NCBI GenBank assembly: GCA_041394185.1
Contig: JAWKIQ010000003.1
Coordinates: 806,001-870,000 of the forward strand
Length of the DNA stretch: 64,000 nucleotides
Source: Acidimicrobiales bacterium
GTDB lineage: Bacteria > Actinomycetota > Acidimicrobiia > Acidimicrobiales > Poriferisodalaceae
Direction: 5' to 3'
Position numbers and translations under genes: made by a program
Notes under the pieces: model-generated
What the model was told of the DNA's origin: nothing
The model's input: only the letters and a program-made list of their open reading frames with translations
Databases searched by the model: none
In this document: piece by piece, positions 24,358 to 33,079 of the stretch
How positions within the stretch are numbered: the first letter of the stretch is position 1
Layout of the letters: each line of letters starts with the position of its first letter

Positions 24358-25313
24358 AGTCGCCGGTCGCCCAGCGTCGAAGCACCCTCGGATGCGGTCA
24401 TCTGTTTGGGACCGAGGAGCTTGCCAGCGAGGTGATCGGCCACCGATACGGGCCCATATCGACGAGGCTCTTCGTCGGAAGTGAAACGCTGCAAAGGTTC
24501 GACCATGACGTCGAGATCGGGATAGTGGAAGTACGCGACAGATCGTCGCAGGGGCGCATCGGTTCCGTCGCCGCGCAGCGGAACCCGATGAAGCGTCGAT
24601 GGCCATCGGTCGTTGGTCCATATCGCCAGCAGATCGCCCGTGTTGACCATCAGAGCCCCCGGCTCGGGCACCACCGGAACCCAACGGCCTCCGATGAAGA
24701 TCTCCAGCCCAGGGACCGGGTCTGCGCGCAGAACGGTGAAGGTCGTGTAGTCGCTGTGGGCGCCCATACGCGAACTGCCCGACTCGGCCTCGTCGGCGCC
24801 CGCCTGATACCGGATGCACGCCATCGTGTCAGGACCGGCGTTCGAGCGAACGGCTAGGTCGGTGATTCCCAGCAGGTCGCCGATCAGGCCGTCGAGCATC
24901 CTGCTGATGGCCTCCATCTCGTCGAGGTAGGCCTCCGCCGCCTGCCGGAAGTGGGGTACGGCATCAGGCCACAGTGGGGGCGCCAGCAGCCGATGTTGGT
25001 TTGCCGCGCGACGCCGGCCACGTCCGACGTTGAAAGACTCGAACAGATCGGGTGGGGCCTCGCGTCCCAGCGAGTACGACAGCGATTCGCTTCCACGCCC
25101 CCGATATCCGCGGTTGGCCAGTGGGTCATCGACGATCAACTCGAGCTTGCGTTCCAGCGGCAGGGCGAACAGGTCGTCCATCGCCGTCCACAGCGAGTCG
25201 GCGACAACGCTATCGAGCCCGTGACCCACGATCTGGACGAAACCCGTCGAAGCCAGGGCCCGGGCCAGCGCATCGGGCGCCCCCTGGGACGACACATCTA
25301 CGACGTCGATCAT
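24354..25313 (-). CDS. 2-oxoglutarate/Fe(II)-dependent oxygenase, isopenicillin-N-synthase family
   Basis: 319 residues from the ATG at 25313. The iron facial triad is H186-x-D188 (AHSDYTTFTVL) and H242 (STLHRVPL); R256/R257 with S258 (RRSVAYF) binds the 2-oxoglutarate carboxylate. The N-terminal DIOX_N part (ALASTGFVQIVGHGLD) is typical of plant-type and IPNS-like oxygenases. The substrate is unknown. It lies in a minus-strand run after an isochorismatase-like hydrolase and an amidase, so oxidation of a small nitrogenous compound is one possibility (inference). Confidence 0.87.
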   Translation of the reverse strand: MIDVVDVSSQGAPDALARALASTGFVQIVGHGLDSVVADSLWTAMDDLFALPLERKLELIVDDPLANRGYRGRGSESLSYSLGREAPPDLFESFNVGRGRRRAANQHRLLAPPLWPDAVPHFRQAAEAYLDEMEAISRMLDGLIGDLLGITDLAVRSNAGPDTMACIRYQAGADEAESGSSRMGAHSDYTTFTVLRADPVPGLEIFIGGRWVPVVPEPGALMVNTGDLLAIWTNDRWPSTLHRVPLRGDGTDAPLRRSVAYFHYPDLDVMVEPLQRFTSDEEPRRYGPVSVADHLAGKLLGPKQMTASEGASTLGDRRL

Positions 25314-25381
25314 GACTAGCAACCCTTCGGTTCGGGCTATCCGACGGACCAAAGCGGCAGGTCCGTAGCACCATCATGGCC

Positions 25382-26794
25382 CTACAAAGCGAGGGGTGGG
25401 GGAACGAAGCCCCCCAAGGTCTTCTCGACGGCTCGGGCGAACGCAAGCGAGGTCTGATCGTGCAGGAACGGGGCCACGACCTGAACACCCACGGGCAAAC
25501 CCTGGGGCGTACGCCCAACCGGCGGCACGGTCGCGGGCAGGTATGCAGACCCGATCAGGGCGGTCCAGCCGACCAGATCCGCGTACGGACGATCGCCGTG
25601 ATCGGCCAGTGTGCTGTGAAGGAAATTCGACCCTTGCTGCGAAATCGTGTGCCGGATCGGCTCGGTGGGAGCAACCGGGCACAACAACACGTCGAAGGAC
25701 TCGAAGAACTCGGCCCACGACGCTCGCACCGCGGCTCGTTCGCGGTTCATCCGATCCCAGTCGCGGTGACTCACAGCTGCGCCGGCGTCGGCCTTGGCCG
25801 CGAACTCTTCGTCGGTCGACGAGATGTCGGTAGCGGCGCCGATCAACCTCAGCCCCTGACGAGACGCACGGCCTGCGTCTAGCGCCGGCCGGGCCGAGCG
25901 GTCGACGACACAACCGTTTCGCTCCAACTCGTCGACGAATGCGCCAAGCACCCCGGCCACTGCGTCGCTGACCGGGCAGAACGGGTCGTCGAGCCACGCG
26001 GCGACCCTGAAGTCACCCAGATCGGTGGCCCGCGACGTCGGCAACTCGAGCCTCCAGCCGGCTGCATGGGCATCGTCGGGTCCGGCCAGCAGATCGAACA
26101 CGAACTGCAGATCGTCGACCGAACGGGCAAAGGGACCGAACACGTTGACATCGGCGTCGACGATGCTTTGTGCCTTGTTGTCGAGATAGCCGTGGGTCGG
26201 TATCAGCCCGTAGCTGGGTTTGTGGCCATAGACGCCGCAGTTCGATGCCGGAATTCGCACGCTGCCGCCAATGTCAGTGCCCACCTCGAAAGGTGAGAAC
26301 CCCATGGCCACCGACGTCGCAGCTCCGCCCGACGACCCACCAGGAGTGTGATCGAGACTCCAGGGGTTGTTGGTCACGCCGAACATCTCGTTGTAGGTCT
26401 GGACATCACCCGACCAGCGCGGAACGTTCGTCTTGGCGACCACGATGGCGCCCGCCGCCTTCAGCCGGCTCACCACGGTGGCGTCGACCGAAGGCACGTT
26501 GTCGATCAACTCGACGGCGCCACCGGTCGAGCGAATACCTTCGGTGGCGATCGCGTCCTTGATGGTGATCGACACCCCGGCCAGTGGACCCATGCGGTCG
26601 CCCCGCACCCTGGCGGCGTCGACAGCCTGGGCGGTGGCCAGCGCCCGCTCGGCATCCAGGGTCACCACCGCGTTGACCTGGGGGTTCAGCGACTCGATTC
26701 GCTGAAGCTGAGCCGTTACGACATCGACGGCCGAAACCTCCCTCGCCTCGAGGGCAGCCACGACGTCTGACAGTGTTCCAAGCGGATCGACCAT
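25382..26794 (-). CDS. Amidase signature family amidohydrolase
   Basis: 470 residues from the second methionine (MVDPLGTLSD). The Ser-cisSer-Lys triad is visible: K79 in ITIKDAIA, cis-Ser154 in PGGSSGG, and nucleophile S178 in GTDIGGSVRIPAS. Cytoplasmic, no signal peptide. Hydrolyses an amide or carbamate; the substrate is not deducible. It stands 32 bp downstream of the isochorismatase-like gene and 68 bp upstream of the oxygenase gene, so all are probably one operon. Confidence 0.9.
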   Translation of the reverse strand: MVDPLGTLSDVVAALEAREVSAVDVVTAQLQRIESLNPQVNAVVTLDAERALATAQAVDAARVRGDRMGPLAGVSITIKDAIATEGIRSTGGAVELIDNVPSVDATVVSRLKAAGAIVVAKTNVPRWSGDVQTYNEMFGVTNNPWSLDHTPGGSSGGAATSVAMGFSPFEVGTDIGGSVRIPASNCGVYGHKPSYGLIPTHGYLDNKAQSIVDADVNVFGPFARSVDDLQFVFDLLAGPDDAHAAGWRLELPTSRATDLGDFRVAAWLDDPFCPVSDAVAGVLGAFVDELERNGCVVDRSARPALDAGRASRQGLRLIGAATDISSTDEEFAAKADAGAAVSHRDWDRMNRERAAVRASWAEFFESFDVLLCPVAPTEPIRHTISQQGSNFLHSTLADHGDRPYADLVGWTALIGSAYLPATVPPVGRTPQGLPVGVQVVAPFLHDQTSLAFARAVEKTLGGFVPPPLAL

Positions 26795-26826
26795 GCCCCA
26801 TTGCACCCCATCGAAGGGTGGCGCAC

Positions 26827-27513
26827 CTACTTCGGCCCGGTATCGAACAGCGCTATCAGCTCGTCACTGCTGCGAACGTCGCCAAACGATCGGTAGACGG
26901 TGCGAAGCGTCGCATTCAGAATCTCGATCGAGGGTGCTGCGACGCCGTCTGCCACCACAATTGGGCGATAACCCAGCGTGAAGGCGTCACGAACGGTCGA
27001 CTCGACGCACACGTTCGCAACGGTTCCGGCGATCACGAGGGTGTCGATTCCGCGCCTCGTCAACTCGGCCTCGAGGCCACAACGCCCAGGGAACAGTGCG
27101 CTCGGCGCCGCCTTCTCGAAGAACAGATCGCGCGGGCTGAACCCCAGGCCCGGCCACAGCCTCTGCTCGACCGGCCCCTCGCCCCCGGAGAGTGCGTACG
27201 TGGTCGCCACGTCTCGGCCGTAGAACTCGATGTCGCGTTCGTTGGGTTTGGTGACGGCCGGGACGATCCAGGCCACTGCTGCTCCGGCCGACCTCATCGA
27301 CGCGGCGAGCCGCGAGATCGGTTCGACGGTCGCTCGCGCCGCTGTCGACTCTTCGACGAAGAACGAGATCATGTCGACCACGACCAACGCCGATCGCTTG
27401 GCTGGCAGCGGTTCGAATGCGTGGCGACGGCCGCGGCGAGCTTCGTGGCGTCGATATTCGGCCGCTTCGATCTGCCACATCGGCTGATTGGAGGGAGCTG
27501 ATGTCATCGCCAC
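26827..27513 (-). CDS. Isochorismatase-like cysteine hydrolase
   Basis: 228 residues. The Asp-Lys-Cys triad of the family is present: D47 (LVVVDMISFF), K134 (FEKAAPSALFPG) and C169 (TVANVCVESTVRDA). The cis-peptide position before the Cys (GTVANVC) is standard. Members with this triad act as amidohydrolases on carbamates, ureides, nicotinamide and similar, rather than as isochorismatases. First gene of the minus-strand group that continues with the amidase and oxygenase. Confidence 0.88.
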   Translation of the reverse strand: MAMTSAPSNQPMWQIEAAEYRRHEARRGRRHAFEPLPAKRSALVVVDMISFFVEESTAARATVEPISRLAASMRSAGAAVAWIVPAVTKPNERDIEFYGRDVATTYALSGGEGPVEQRLWPGLGFSPRDLFFEKAAPSALFPGRCGLEAELTRRGIDTLVIAGTVANVCVESTVRDAFTLGYRPIVVADGVAAPSIEILNATLRTVYRSFGDVRSSDELIALFDTGPK

Positions 27514-27676
27514 TCAGTATCGCTCACGCCGATCTATCGCTCCCGATGATGACTGGCGCGCTGATCCTCGCTATCGTGGACAAATCCATTTGCATCGCGT
27601 CATGTCTCGCGTAGCGCTAAAGACCCGGTGTGGTGGATCGATGACATAGCGAGCGACAACGACGTCGGAGCGAACC

Positions 27677-29344
27677 ATGAGCACCCCCACCTCGGCCGTT
27701 GCCGAGCAGCTGAAACAGCAGCTCGGTCTGGAGTCAGTCACACTCAACTACGGGTTGAGTCAAGACGACCTGTTCAACGCAGCCATCGCGAACGACCGGG
27801 GGCGCATCCGCCCCGACGGTCCAGACGATGAGCAGAAGGCCTACCCGACCGCCCTGGGAATCGACGGCCCGCTGGTCTATTACACCGACCCGTCGTGCAC
27901 CGGCCGCCCGGTCAGCGACACCTTCGCCGTCGCCCGCCCCGAGGTCGAAGACACCGTCTGGTGGAAGGACGGCTTCTCCAAGTTCGATCCCGCCAAGTTC
28001 GACGCCCTGCTCGAGCGCGTGGTGGCCCACCTCAACGAAAGGCAGGCCAGCCTGTACGTCACCGACGTGTTCTGTGGCTGGGACCCAGAGTTTGCAGAGC
28101 CATACCGGTTCATCGGCGAGTACGCCACCCACGCCTACTTCGTGAACATCATGTTCCCGGCAGGCGTTCGCGATGACGCCGATTATCCGGGCGAAGGCTG
28201 GACGATGATCAACGTCCCCTCGTTCCGTTGCGACCCCGAACGAGACGGCACCCGCTCCGAGCGCGTCGTCGTGATCGACATCGTCAATCGAATCGCCCTC
28301 GTCTGTGGACGCGCCGACTACTGCGGCGTCAACAAGAAGACGATGTTCACCGCGATGAACTATGTGCTGCCCGCCAAGGGACAGCTGTCGATGCACTGCT
28401 CGGCCAACATCGGCGACCGTGGCGACACGGCGATCCTTTTCGGCCTCTCTGGCACCGGAAAGACCACGCTGTCGGCCGACCCCGACCGTCTCCTGATCGG
28501 TGACGACGAGCACGTCTGGACCGACTCTGGTGTGTCCAACTTCGAAGACGGCTGCTACGCAAAGCTCATCGACCTCAGCAAGGAGAACGAGCCCGTCATC
28601 GCGGCGGCCATGAGCATGAAGGGCACTCTCATCGAGAACGTGCCACCTCTGCCGGGCAAGGCTGTCGAGGACACCGACCCCCAAGAGTTCGACCTCACCG
28701 ACGGTTCCATCACCGAGAACACGCGCTTCGCGTATCCCCTCACCTGCAACCCGGGTGTGGCCGAGGGTGCCAAGGGCGGGCATCCCGAGACCATCGTGTT
28801 GCTCACAGCCGATGCCTTCGGCGTGTTGCCTCCCGTCTCGATCCTCGACACCGACGAGGTCATGTACCACTTCGTCACGGGTTTCACCTCCAAGCTGGCC
28901 GGCACCGAGGTCGGTGTCACCGAGCCGGAAGCGACGTTCTCGGCCTGCTTCGGCGGCCCGTTCATGTCGCAGAAGGCGTCGGTTTATGCCGAGCTGTTGG
29001 CCGACCGGATGAGCCAGCACAAGGCTCGCTGCATCCTGCTGAACACCGGCTGGACCGGAGGCCCATACGGCAAGGGCGAACGCATGTCGCTCAAGTACAC
29101 CAGGGCCCTCCTGAATGCCGCCCTGGCCGGCGAGTTCGATGGTGCCGAACTGTCGACCCAGCCGACGCTTGGCCTGAAGATGCCAGCCAGCTGCCCCGGC
29201 GTTCCTGACGAGATCCTCGACCCCCGCCAGACCTGGGACGATCCTGCGGCCTACGACGCCCAGGCCGAGAAGCTGCGCGACATGTTCCGCGCCAACTACG
29301 AGAAGAAGGGCTTCGCCGATCTGGGCATCAAGTCTGTGATGTAG
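27677..29344 (+). CDS. pckA: Phosphoenolpyruvate carboxykinase (ATP)
   Basis: 555 residues; converts oxaloacetate and ATP to PEP, CO2 and ADP in gluconeogenesis. ATP-type, shown by the kinase loop GLSGTGKTTLSADP, the metal/PEP region LIGDDEHVW and the ring of GVTEPEATFSACFGGPF, all absent from the GTP-type enzyme. NTGWTGGPYGKGERMSL near the C-terminus is also diagnostic. CGGAG lies before the ATG. The 163-bp gap upstream shows no clear operator. A strong hairpin follows the stop. Confidence 0.94.
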   Translation: MSTPTSAVAEQLKQQLGLESVTLNYGLSQDDLFNAAIANDRGRIRPDGPDDEQKAYPTALGIDGPLVYYTDPSCTGRPVSDTFAVARPEVEDTVWWKDGFSKFDPAKFDALLERVVAHLNERQASLYVTDVFCGWDPEFAEPYRFIGEYATHAYFVNIMFPAGVRDDADYPGEGWTMINVPSFRCDPERDGTRSERVVVIDIVNRIALVCGRADYCGVNKKTMFTAMNYVLPAKGQLSMHCSANIGDRGDTAILFGLSGTGKTTLSADPDRLLIGDDEHVWTDSGVSNFEDGCYAKLIDLSKENEPVIAAAMSMKGTLIENVPPLPGKAVEDTDPQEFDLTDGSITENTRFAYPLTCNPGVAEGAKGGHPETIVLLTADAFGVLPPVSILDTDEVMYHFVTGFTSKLAGTEVGVTEPEATFSACFGGPFMSQKASVYAELLADRMSQHKARCILLNTGWTGGPYGKGERMSLKYTRALLNAALAGEFDGAELSTQPTLGLKMPASCPGVPDEILDPRQTWDDPAAYDAQAEKLRDMFRANYEKKGFADLGIKSVM

Positions 29345-29373
29345 CCCGATCGCCAGCTATCGCCTCGCCAACG

Positions 29374-29406
29374 CGGGCGGCCACACCCGCATGGGGTGGC
29401 CGCCCG
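29374..29406. terminator. Bidirectional intrinsic terminator between pckA and the HNH gene
   Basis: An 11-bp perfect stem, CGGGCGGCCAC (29374-29384) with GTGGCCGCCCG (29396-29406); the loop can pair further (CCC with GGG). Only two T residues follow, as is common in high-GC actinobacteria. It separates convergent genes ending at 29344 and 29415. Confidence 0.7.
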
Positions 29407-29414
29407 TTGCGCGC

Positions 29415-29801
29415 CTAACCCCGGCCGGGCGCCAGACGTCTCAGCTGTGAAGCTATGTAGGGCCGCGCCCGGCGTTGTCCCCCACGGGCAGCGATTGCGT
29501 CCTGTAACGCAAGCAAGGCGCCCACCACCGCATCGACGTCGGGCTCCCACCCGCGCTCTCGACATTCTTCGATCCAGTCGGCGGGGGTGCGGTGGCCTCT
29601 TTGACCGTTGCAGCGCTTGCAGGCCGCCAGCTCATTCTCGATCCAGCTGGGCCCGCCCTTGATGCGAGGGACGAGGTGTTCGGTGGTCGCCACCACCAGG
29701 CCGACCTCGAGCGGCCTGCGACACCAGACACATGCCGCGCCGTCTCGGTCGAGGATCAACTCCATGCGTTCGCGCCGGTTCGGCTGACCCGCCGTGCCCA
29801 T
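29415..29801 (-). CDS. HNH endonuclease family protein
   Basis: 128 residues from the ATG at 29801. The beta-beta-alpha metal motif is clear: CVWCRRPL (first zinc pair), TEHLVPRIKGG (catalytic His), then NELAACKRCNGQRG with the Asn and second zinc pair. This compact type is common in actinobacteria and is not tied to a mobile element here. TAACCT (complement of 29810-29815) lies 8 nt before the ATG, with no ribosome site. Its DNA target is unknown. Confidence 0.83.
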   Translation of the reverse strand: MGTAGQPNRRERMELILDRDGAACVWCRRPLEVGLVVATTEHLVPRIKGGPSWIENELAACKRCNGQRGHRTPADWIEECRERGWEPDVDAVVGALLALQDAIAARGGQRRARPYIASQLRRLAPGRG

Positions 29802-29865
29802 GACAGCCCAGGTTATTGACCACGACGATGGTCGCCAGCGGCAGGCTGGTTGATGCAGACCCGGC

Positions 29866-30834
29866 ATGCCATCATCGGCGGCTGTGAACAACGAAATCAG
29901 GTTCGACTGGACGGTGGCAGAGGCCGAGCAGATCATGGCAATGCCGTTTCATGACCTGCTGTTCGAGGCCCACAAGCTGCACCGCGACCGCCACGAACCA
30001 CACGTGGTCGAAGCTGCGATGTTGCTTTCGATCAAGACAGGCGCCTGCCCAGAGGATTGCGCCTACTGCTCACAATCGGCGCGAAACGACGCCGATCTGG
30101 GGCCCGAGCCGCTCATGAAGGTCGACGACATCGTCGAACGCGCCATCGCTGCCAAGGCCGCCGGAGCCACCCGATTCTGCATGGGCGCGGCGTGGAGATC
30201 ACCGAGCGACCGCCAAGTAGCCCAGGTCGCCCGGGCGGTCACGGCGGTCGGCGATCTGGGTATGGAAACCTGCGTGACGCTGGGCATGCTCAGCGCGTCC
30301 CAGGCCGAGGAGCTTGCTGCGGCCGGCCTCGACTACTACAACCACAACCTCGACACCTCCCCCGAGTACTACCCGCAGATCATCACAACCCGCACCTACG
30401 ACGATCGACTGGAAACCCTGGACAACGTCCGAGCGGCGGGGGTCCGACTGTGCACGGGCGGCATCGTTGGTTTGGGCGAGTCCCGCACCGACCGTGCCAG
30501 TCTGCTGGCCCAGTTGGCACGCTTGGAGCCTCACCCTGAAACAGTTCCGATCAACCTGCTGGTTCAGATTCCGGGCACTGCGCTGTTCGGTACCGACAAG
30601 CTCGATCCGCTCGAGCTGGTTCGCACGATCGCAGCGGCACGTTTGATGATGCCCGAGACCGTGATCCGGCTGTCGGCCGGACGCAACGAGATGTCGGACG
30701 AGTTGCAGGCGCTGTGCCTACACGCCGGAGCCAGCAGCATCTTCTTGGGCGATCGACTGTTGACCACCGACAACGCCGGACAGAGCCGCGACGAGTCGCT
30801 CCTAGAACGCCTCGACACAGCGGCCCGTAGCTAG
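29866..30834 (+). CDS. bioB: Biotin synthase
   Basis: 322 residues; inserts sulfur into dethiobiotin using SAM. The radical SAM cluster is C61-x3-C65-x2-C68 (ACPEDCAYCSQS). The auxiliary [2Fe-2S] ligands are seen as Cys in RFCMGAAWR, METCVTLG and the RLCTGGIVGLGE region, with Arg in RLSAGR. YYNHNLDTSPEYY and the C-terminal IFLGDRLLTT are diagnostic. A GTG at 29884 is an alternative start. No other biotin genes are adjacent. Confidence 0.94.
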   Translation: MPSSAAVNNEIRFDWTVAEAEQIMAMPFHDLLFEAHKLHRDRHEPHVVEAAMLLSIKTGACPEDCAYCSQSARNDADLGPEPLMKVDDIVERAIAAKAAGATRFCMGAAWRSPSDRQVAQVARAVTAVGDLGMETCVTLGMLSASQAEELAAAGLDYYNHNLDTSPEYYPQIITTRTYDDRLETLDNVRAAGVRLCTGGIVGLGESRTDRASLLAQLARLEPHPETVPINLLVQIPGTALFGTDKLDPLELVRTIAAARLMMPETVIRLSAGRNEMSDELQALCLHAGASSIFLGDRLLTTDNAGQSRDESLLERLDTAARS

Positions 30835-30846
30835 CCGGGCCAACAG

Positions 30847-31722
30847 TCAGGCAAAGCGCTGCGCTACCTCGGTGTCGATCTTGCCGGGGTCGGTCGACGT
30901 CTTGGAGCACACCCAACGCCAAGCGCCGGCGTCGACGGTTCGATAAATCCTGGCGGCCAGTTGGAAAGCCTCGGCCCCGATCCACGGGCTGGGCAGCAGG
31001 CCTGCGGGCAGGTCAGGATCGCGCAGCCGCAGGCGTCTCAGCTCGTGCACCACCATCGTTCGAACGGCAAAAGCATCGGCCGAGCCGAGCTTCTCGAGAG
31101 CAGGCGCCTCGAGCGTCGAGTACTGCTGCACGAACCGCTCGTAGCCGGCAACCAGGTCGGCGAACTCGGGACTCGCAGAGATGCGCCCGCCGGCGCCCAG
31201 AACCTCGAGGTTGGAAAAGCGAGCGGTTGCCACCGGGTATCGCTTGCTCACGTCGTGGCTGTCGAGGATGGTACCGGCCCGGCCCGAGCCGTCGTCTGGC
31301 ATTGCCACCACGGCACGCGCCAGCCGGGCGAAGCCGTGCCATTGAAGCCGGGTGGACATGGCGTCGTCGTCTTCGACGAAGACCACGGTCCATTCGCCTG
31401 AACAATCGTGATCCGAGCGCGAGTAGATGAGCCGCGCCGCCGCGTCTGTCGCCGAGGCGGCGGCGTCGGTGAGGGCGTAACGGCTGCGCCTGCCGACCTT
31501 CTCCGGCACACACCACCCCTCGGCCACCAGCCTCGACATCGAGGTGCGAACGAGGCGTTCGGTGAACGGGAAGGGGGCCAGCAGATCGAACAGATCGCTC
31601 AGCCACACCCGGCCGCCGAGCGGGGCGATCGTGTCGCCGAACACGGTCACCAACACCGAGCGAGCCGAGATGTCACCGCGGCGCGCAAACTGGGCCGCCA
31701 GGCCGCCGACCTCTACCGGCAC
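30847..31722 (-). CDS. paaX: PaaX-family transcriptional repressor
   Basis: 291 residues if the GTG at 31722 is the start (a TTG at 31749 would add nine). N-terminal winged helix with ARSVLVTVFGDTIAPLGGRVW and TERLVRTSMSRLVAEGW, then the PaaX C-terminal domain. PaaX represses phenylacetate degradation genes and is released by phenylacetyl-CoA. It is divergent from paaABCDE, with symmetrical half-sites between them at 31761-31826, which fits autoregulation and control of the operon. Convergent with bioB, 12 bp apart. Confidence 0.88.
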   Translation of the reverse strand: MPVEVGGLAAQFARRGDISARSVLVTVFGDTIAPLGGRVWLSDLFDLLAPFPFTERLVRTSMSRLVAEGWCVPEKVGRRSRYALTDAAASATDAAARLIYSRSDHDCSGEWTVVFVEDDDAMSTRLQWHGFARLARAVVAMPDDGSGRAGTILDSHDVSKRYPVATARFSNLEVLGAGGRISASPEFADLVAGYERFVQQYSTLEAPALEKLGSADAFAVRTMVVHELRRLRLRDPDLPAGLLPSPWIGAEAFQLAARIYRTVDAGAWRWVCSKTSTDPGKIDTEVAQRFA

Positions 31723-31760
31723 GGGGCACCAGATAGCGGGGCACGCCAAGACCGCAGGCA

Positions 31761-31826
31761 GCGATTTGACGCACCGCGATATGACACAGAACAGTTGGCT
31801 ACAGCTTCGATCGCTGTATCATATCG
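31761..31826. promoter_or_regulatory. Candidate PaaX operator between paaX and paaA
   Basis: CGATATGACACAG (31777-31789) and the inverse of CTGTATCATATCG (31814-31826) match at 12 of 13 positions across a 24-bp spacer. A third half-site, GCGATTTGACGC (31761-31772), repeats the left arm 15 bp away. The 66-bp cluster covers the shared promoter region and lies just before the paaA ribosome site. Confidence 0.6.
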
Positions 31827-31852
31827 CTCACACCCGAGGGGAGGTGCTCTGC

Positions 31853-32785
31853 ATGCCAGGCAAGACATTCGACGAGCTGATCGCGGCCGATGAGCCCATC
31901 GAGCCCACCGACGAGATGCCAGACGAGTACCGCAACACGCTGATTCGCCAGATCGCCCAGCACGCTCATTCCGAGATCATCGGCATGCAACCCGAGGGCA
32001 ACTGGATAACCCGGGCACCGTCCCTGCACCGCAAGGCGATTCTGCTGGCCAAGGTTCAAGACGAGGCCGGCCACGGGCTCTACCTCTATGGCGCCGCCGA
32101 GACGCTCGGCATGGATCGGGCCGAGATGCTCGACCGCCTGCACACCGGCCGACAGAAGTACTCGTCGATCTTCACGTACCCCACGCTCACGTGGGCCGAC
32201 GTGGGCGCGATCGGCTGGCTGGTCGACGGCGCAGCCATCACGAACCAGGTGCCTCTTTGCCGCTGCTCCTATGGCCCCTACGCCAGGGCCATGGTGCGTA
32301 TCTGCAAGGAAGAGAGCTTCCACCAGCGCCAGGGCTTTTCGATCATGCTCGAACTGTGCAACGGCACCGCCGAACAAAAGGCGATGGCACAGGACGCCCT
32401 CGACCGCTGGTGGTGGCCTTCGCTGATGATGTTCGGCCCACCCGACGCCGAGTCGCCCAACTCGGAACAGAACATGGCGTGGGGTATCAAACGGTTCTCC
32501 AACGACACCTTGAGGCAGCGCTTCGTCGACCAGACCGTGCCCCAGGCAGATCTCCTCAGACTGACCATCCCAGACCCCGACCTGCGCTGGAACGACGACA
32601 CCGGGCACTACGAAACCGGTGACGCCCCATGGGACGAGTTCTGGCAGACGGTCAAGGGCAACGGACCCGTCAGCCGCGAGCGCATGGAACGGCGCGTGGC
32701 CGCACACGAGAGCGGCCAGTGGGTTCGCGAGGCTGCCGAGGCCTACGCCGCCAAGCACGCCGCGGGTGAAGAGGCCGCAGCCTGA
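31853..32785 (+). CDS. paaA: 1,2-phenylacetyl-CoA epoxidase, catalytic subunit PaaA
   Basis: 310 residues from the ATG at 31853, which has GGGGAGG upstream. Catalytic subunit of the diiron multicomponent oxygenase that epoxidises the ring of phenylacetyl-CoA. Ferritin-like helices carry the iron ligands: the ExxH pairs in KVQDEAGHGLYLY and CKEESFHQRQGF with upstream Glu in HAHSEIIGMQPEGNW. WWWPSLMMFGPPDAESPNS is characteristic. The stop overlaps paaB (TGATG). First gene of paaABCDE. Confidence 0.95.
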   Translation: MPGKTFDELIAADEPIEPTDEMPDEYRNTLIRQIAQHAHSEIIGMQPEGNWITRAPSLHRKAILLAKVQDEAGHGLYLYGAAETLGMDRAEMLDRLHTGRQKYSSIFTYPTLTWADVGAIGWLVDGAAITNQVPLCRCSYGPYARAMVRICKEESFHQRQGFSIMLELCNGTAEQKAMAQDALDRWWWPSLMMFGPPDAESPNSEQNMAWGIKRFSNDTLRQRFVDQTVPQADLLRLTIPDPDLRWNDDTGHYETGDAPWDEFWQTVKGNGPVSRERMERRVAAHESGQWVREAAEAYAAKHAAGEEAAA

Positions 32786-33072
32786 TGTCGGATCATCTCG
32801 CCCCGGCCTGGGAAGTCTTCGTTCGCGCCAGGCGCGGCACCAGCCACGTCCACGTCGGCACCGTGCACGCGCCCGATGCCGAACTGGCGGTGCAGAACGC
32901 CCGCGACCTGTACACCAGGCGCAACGAGGGCGTCAGCCTTTGGGTCGTCCCGACCTCGGCGATTCTGGCATCGCAGCCCGAAGACGCAGACGCCCTGTTC
33001 GACCCGGCCGCCGACAAGGTCTATCGACACGCCGAGCACTATCCCCTGCCCGCCGAAGTCGACCACATGTGA
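32785..33072 (+). CDS. paaB: Phenylacetyl-CoA epoxidase subunit PaaB
   Basis: 95 residues, the usual size. Small structural subunit linking PaaAC pairs. Family pattern visible in WEVFVRARRGTSHVHVGTVH, ELAVQNARDLYTRRNEGVSL and LWVVPTSAI. Starts inside the paaA stop, indicating coupled translation. Confidence 0.94.
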   Translation: MSDHLAPAWEVFVRARRGTSHVHVGTVHAPDAELAVQNARDLYTRRNEGVSLWVVPTSAILASQPEDADALFDPAADKVYRHAEHYPLPAEVDHM

Positions 33073-33079
33073 GCTTCGG

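Noticed and set aside
27734..29020. A 428-codon open frame antisense to pckA
   Set aside because: Shadow of a highly conserved gene; no start signal, no family features.
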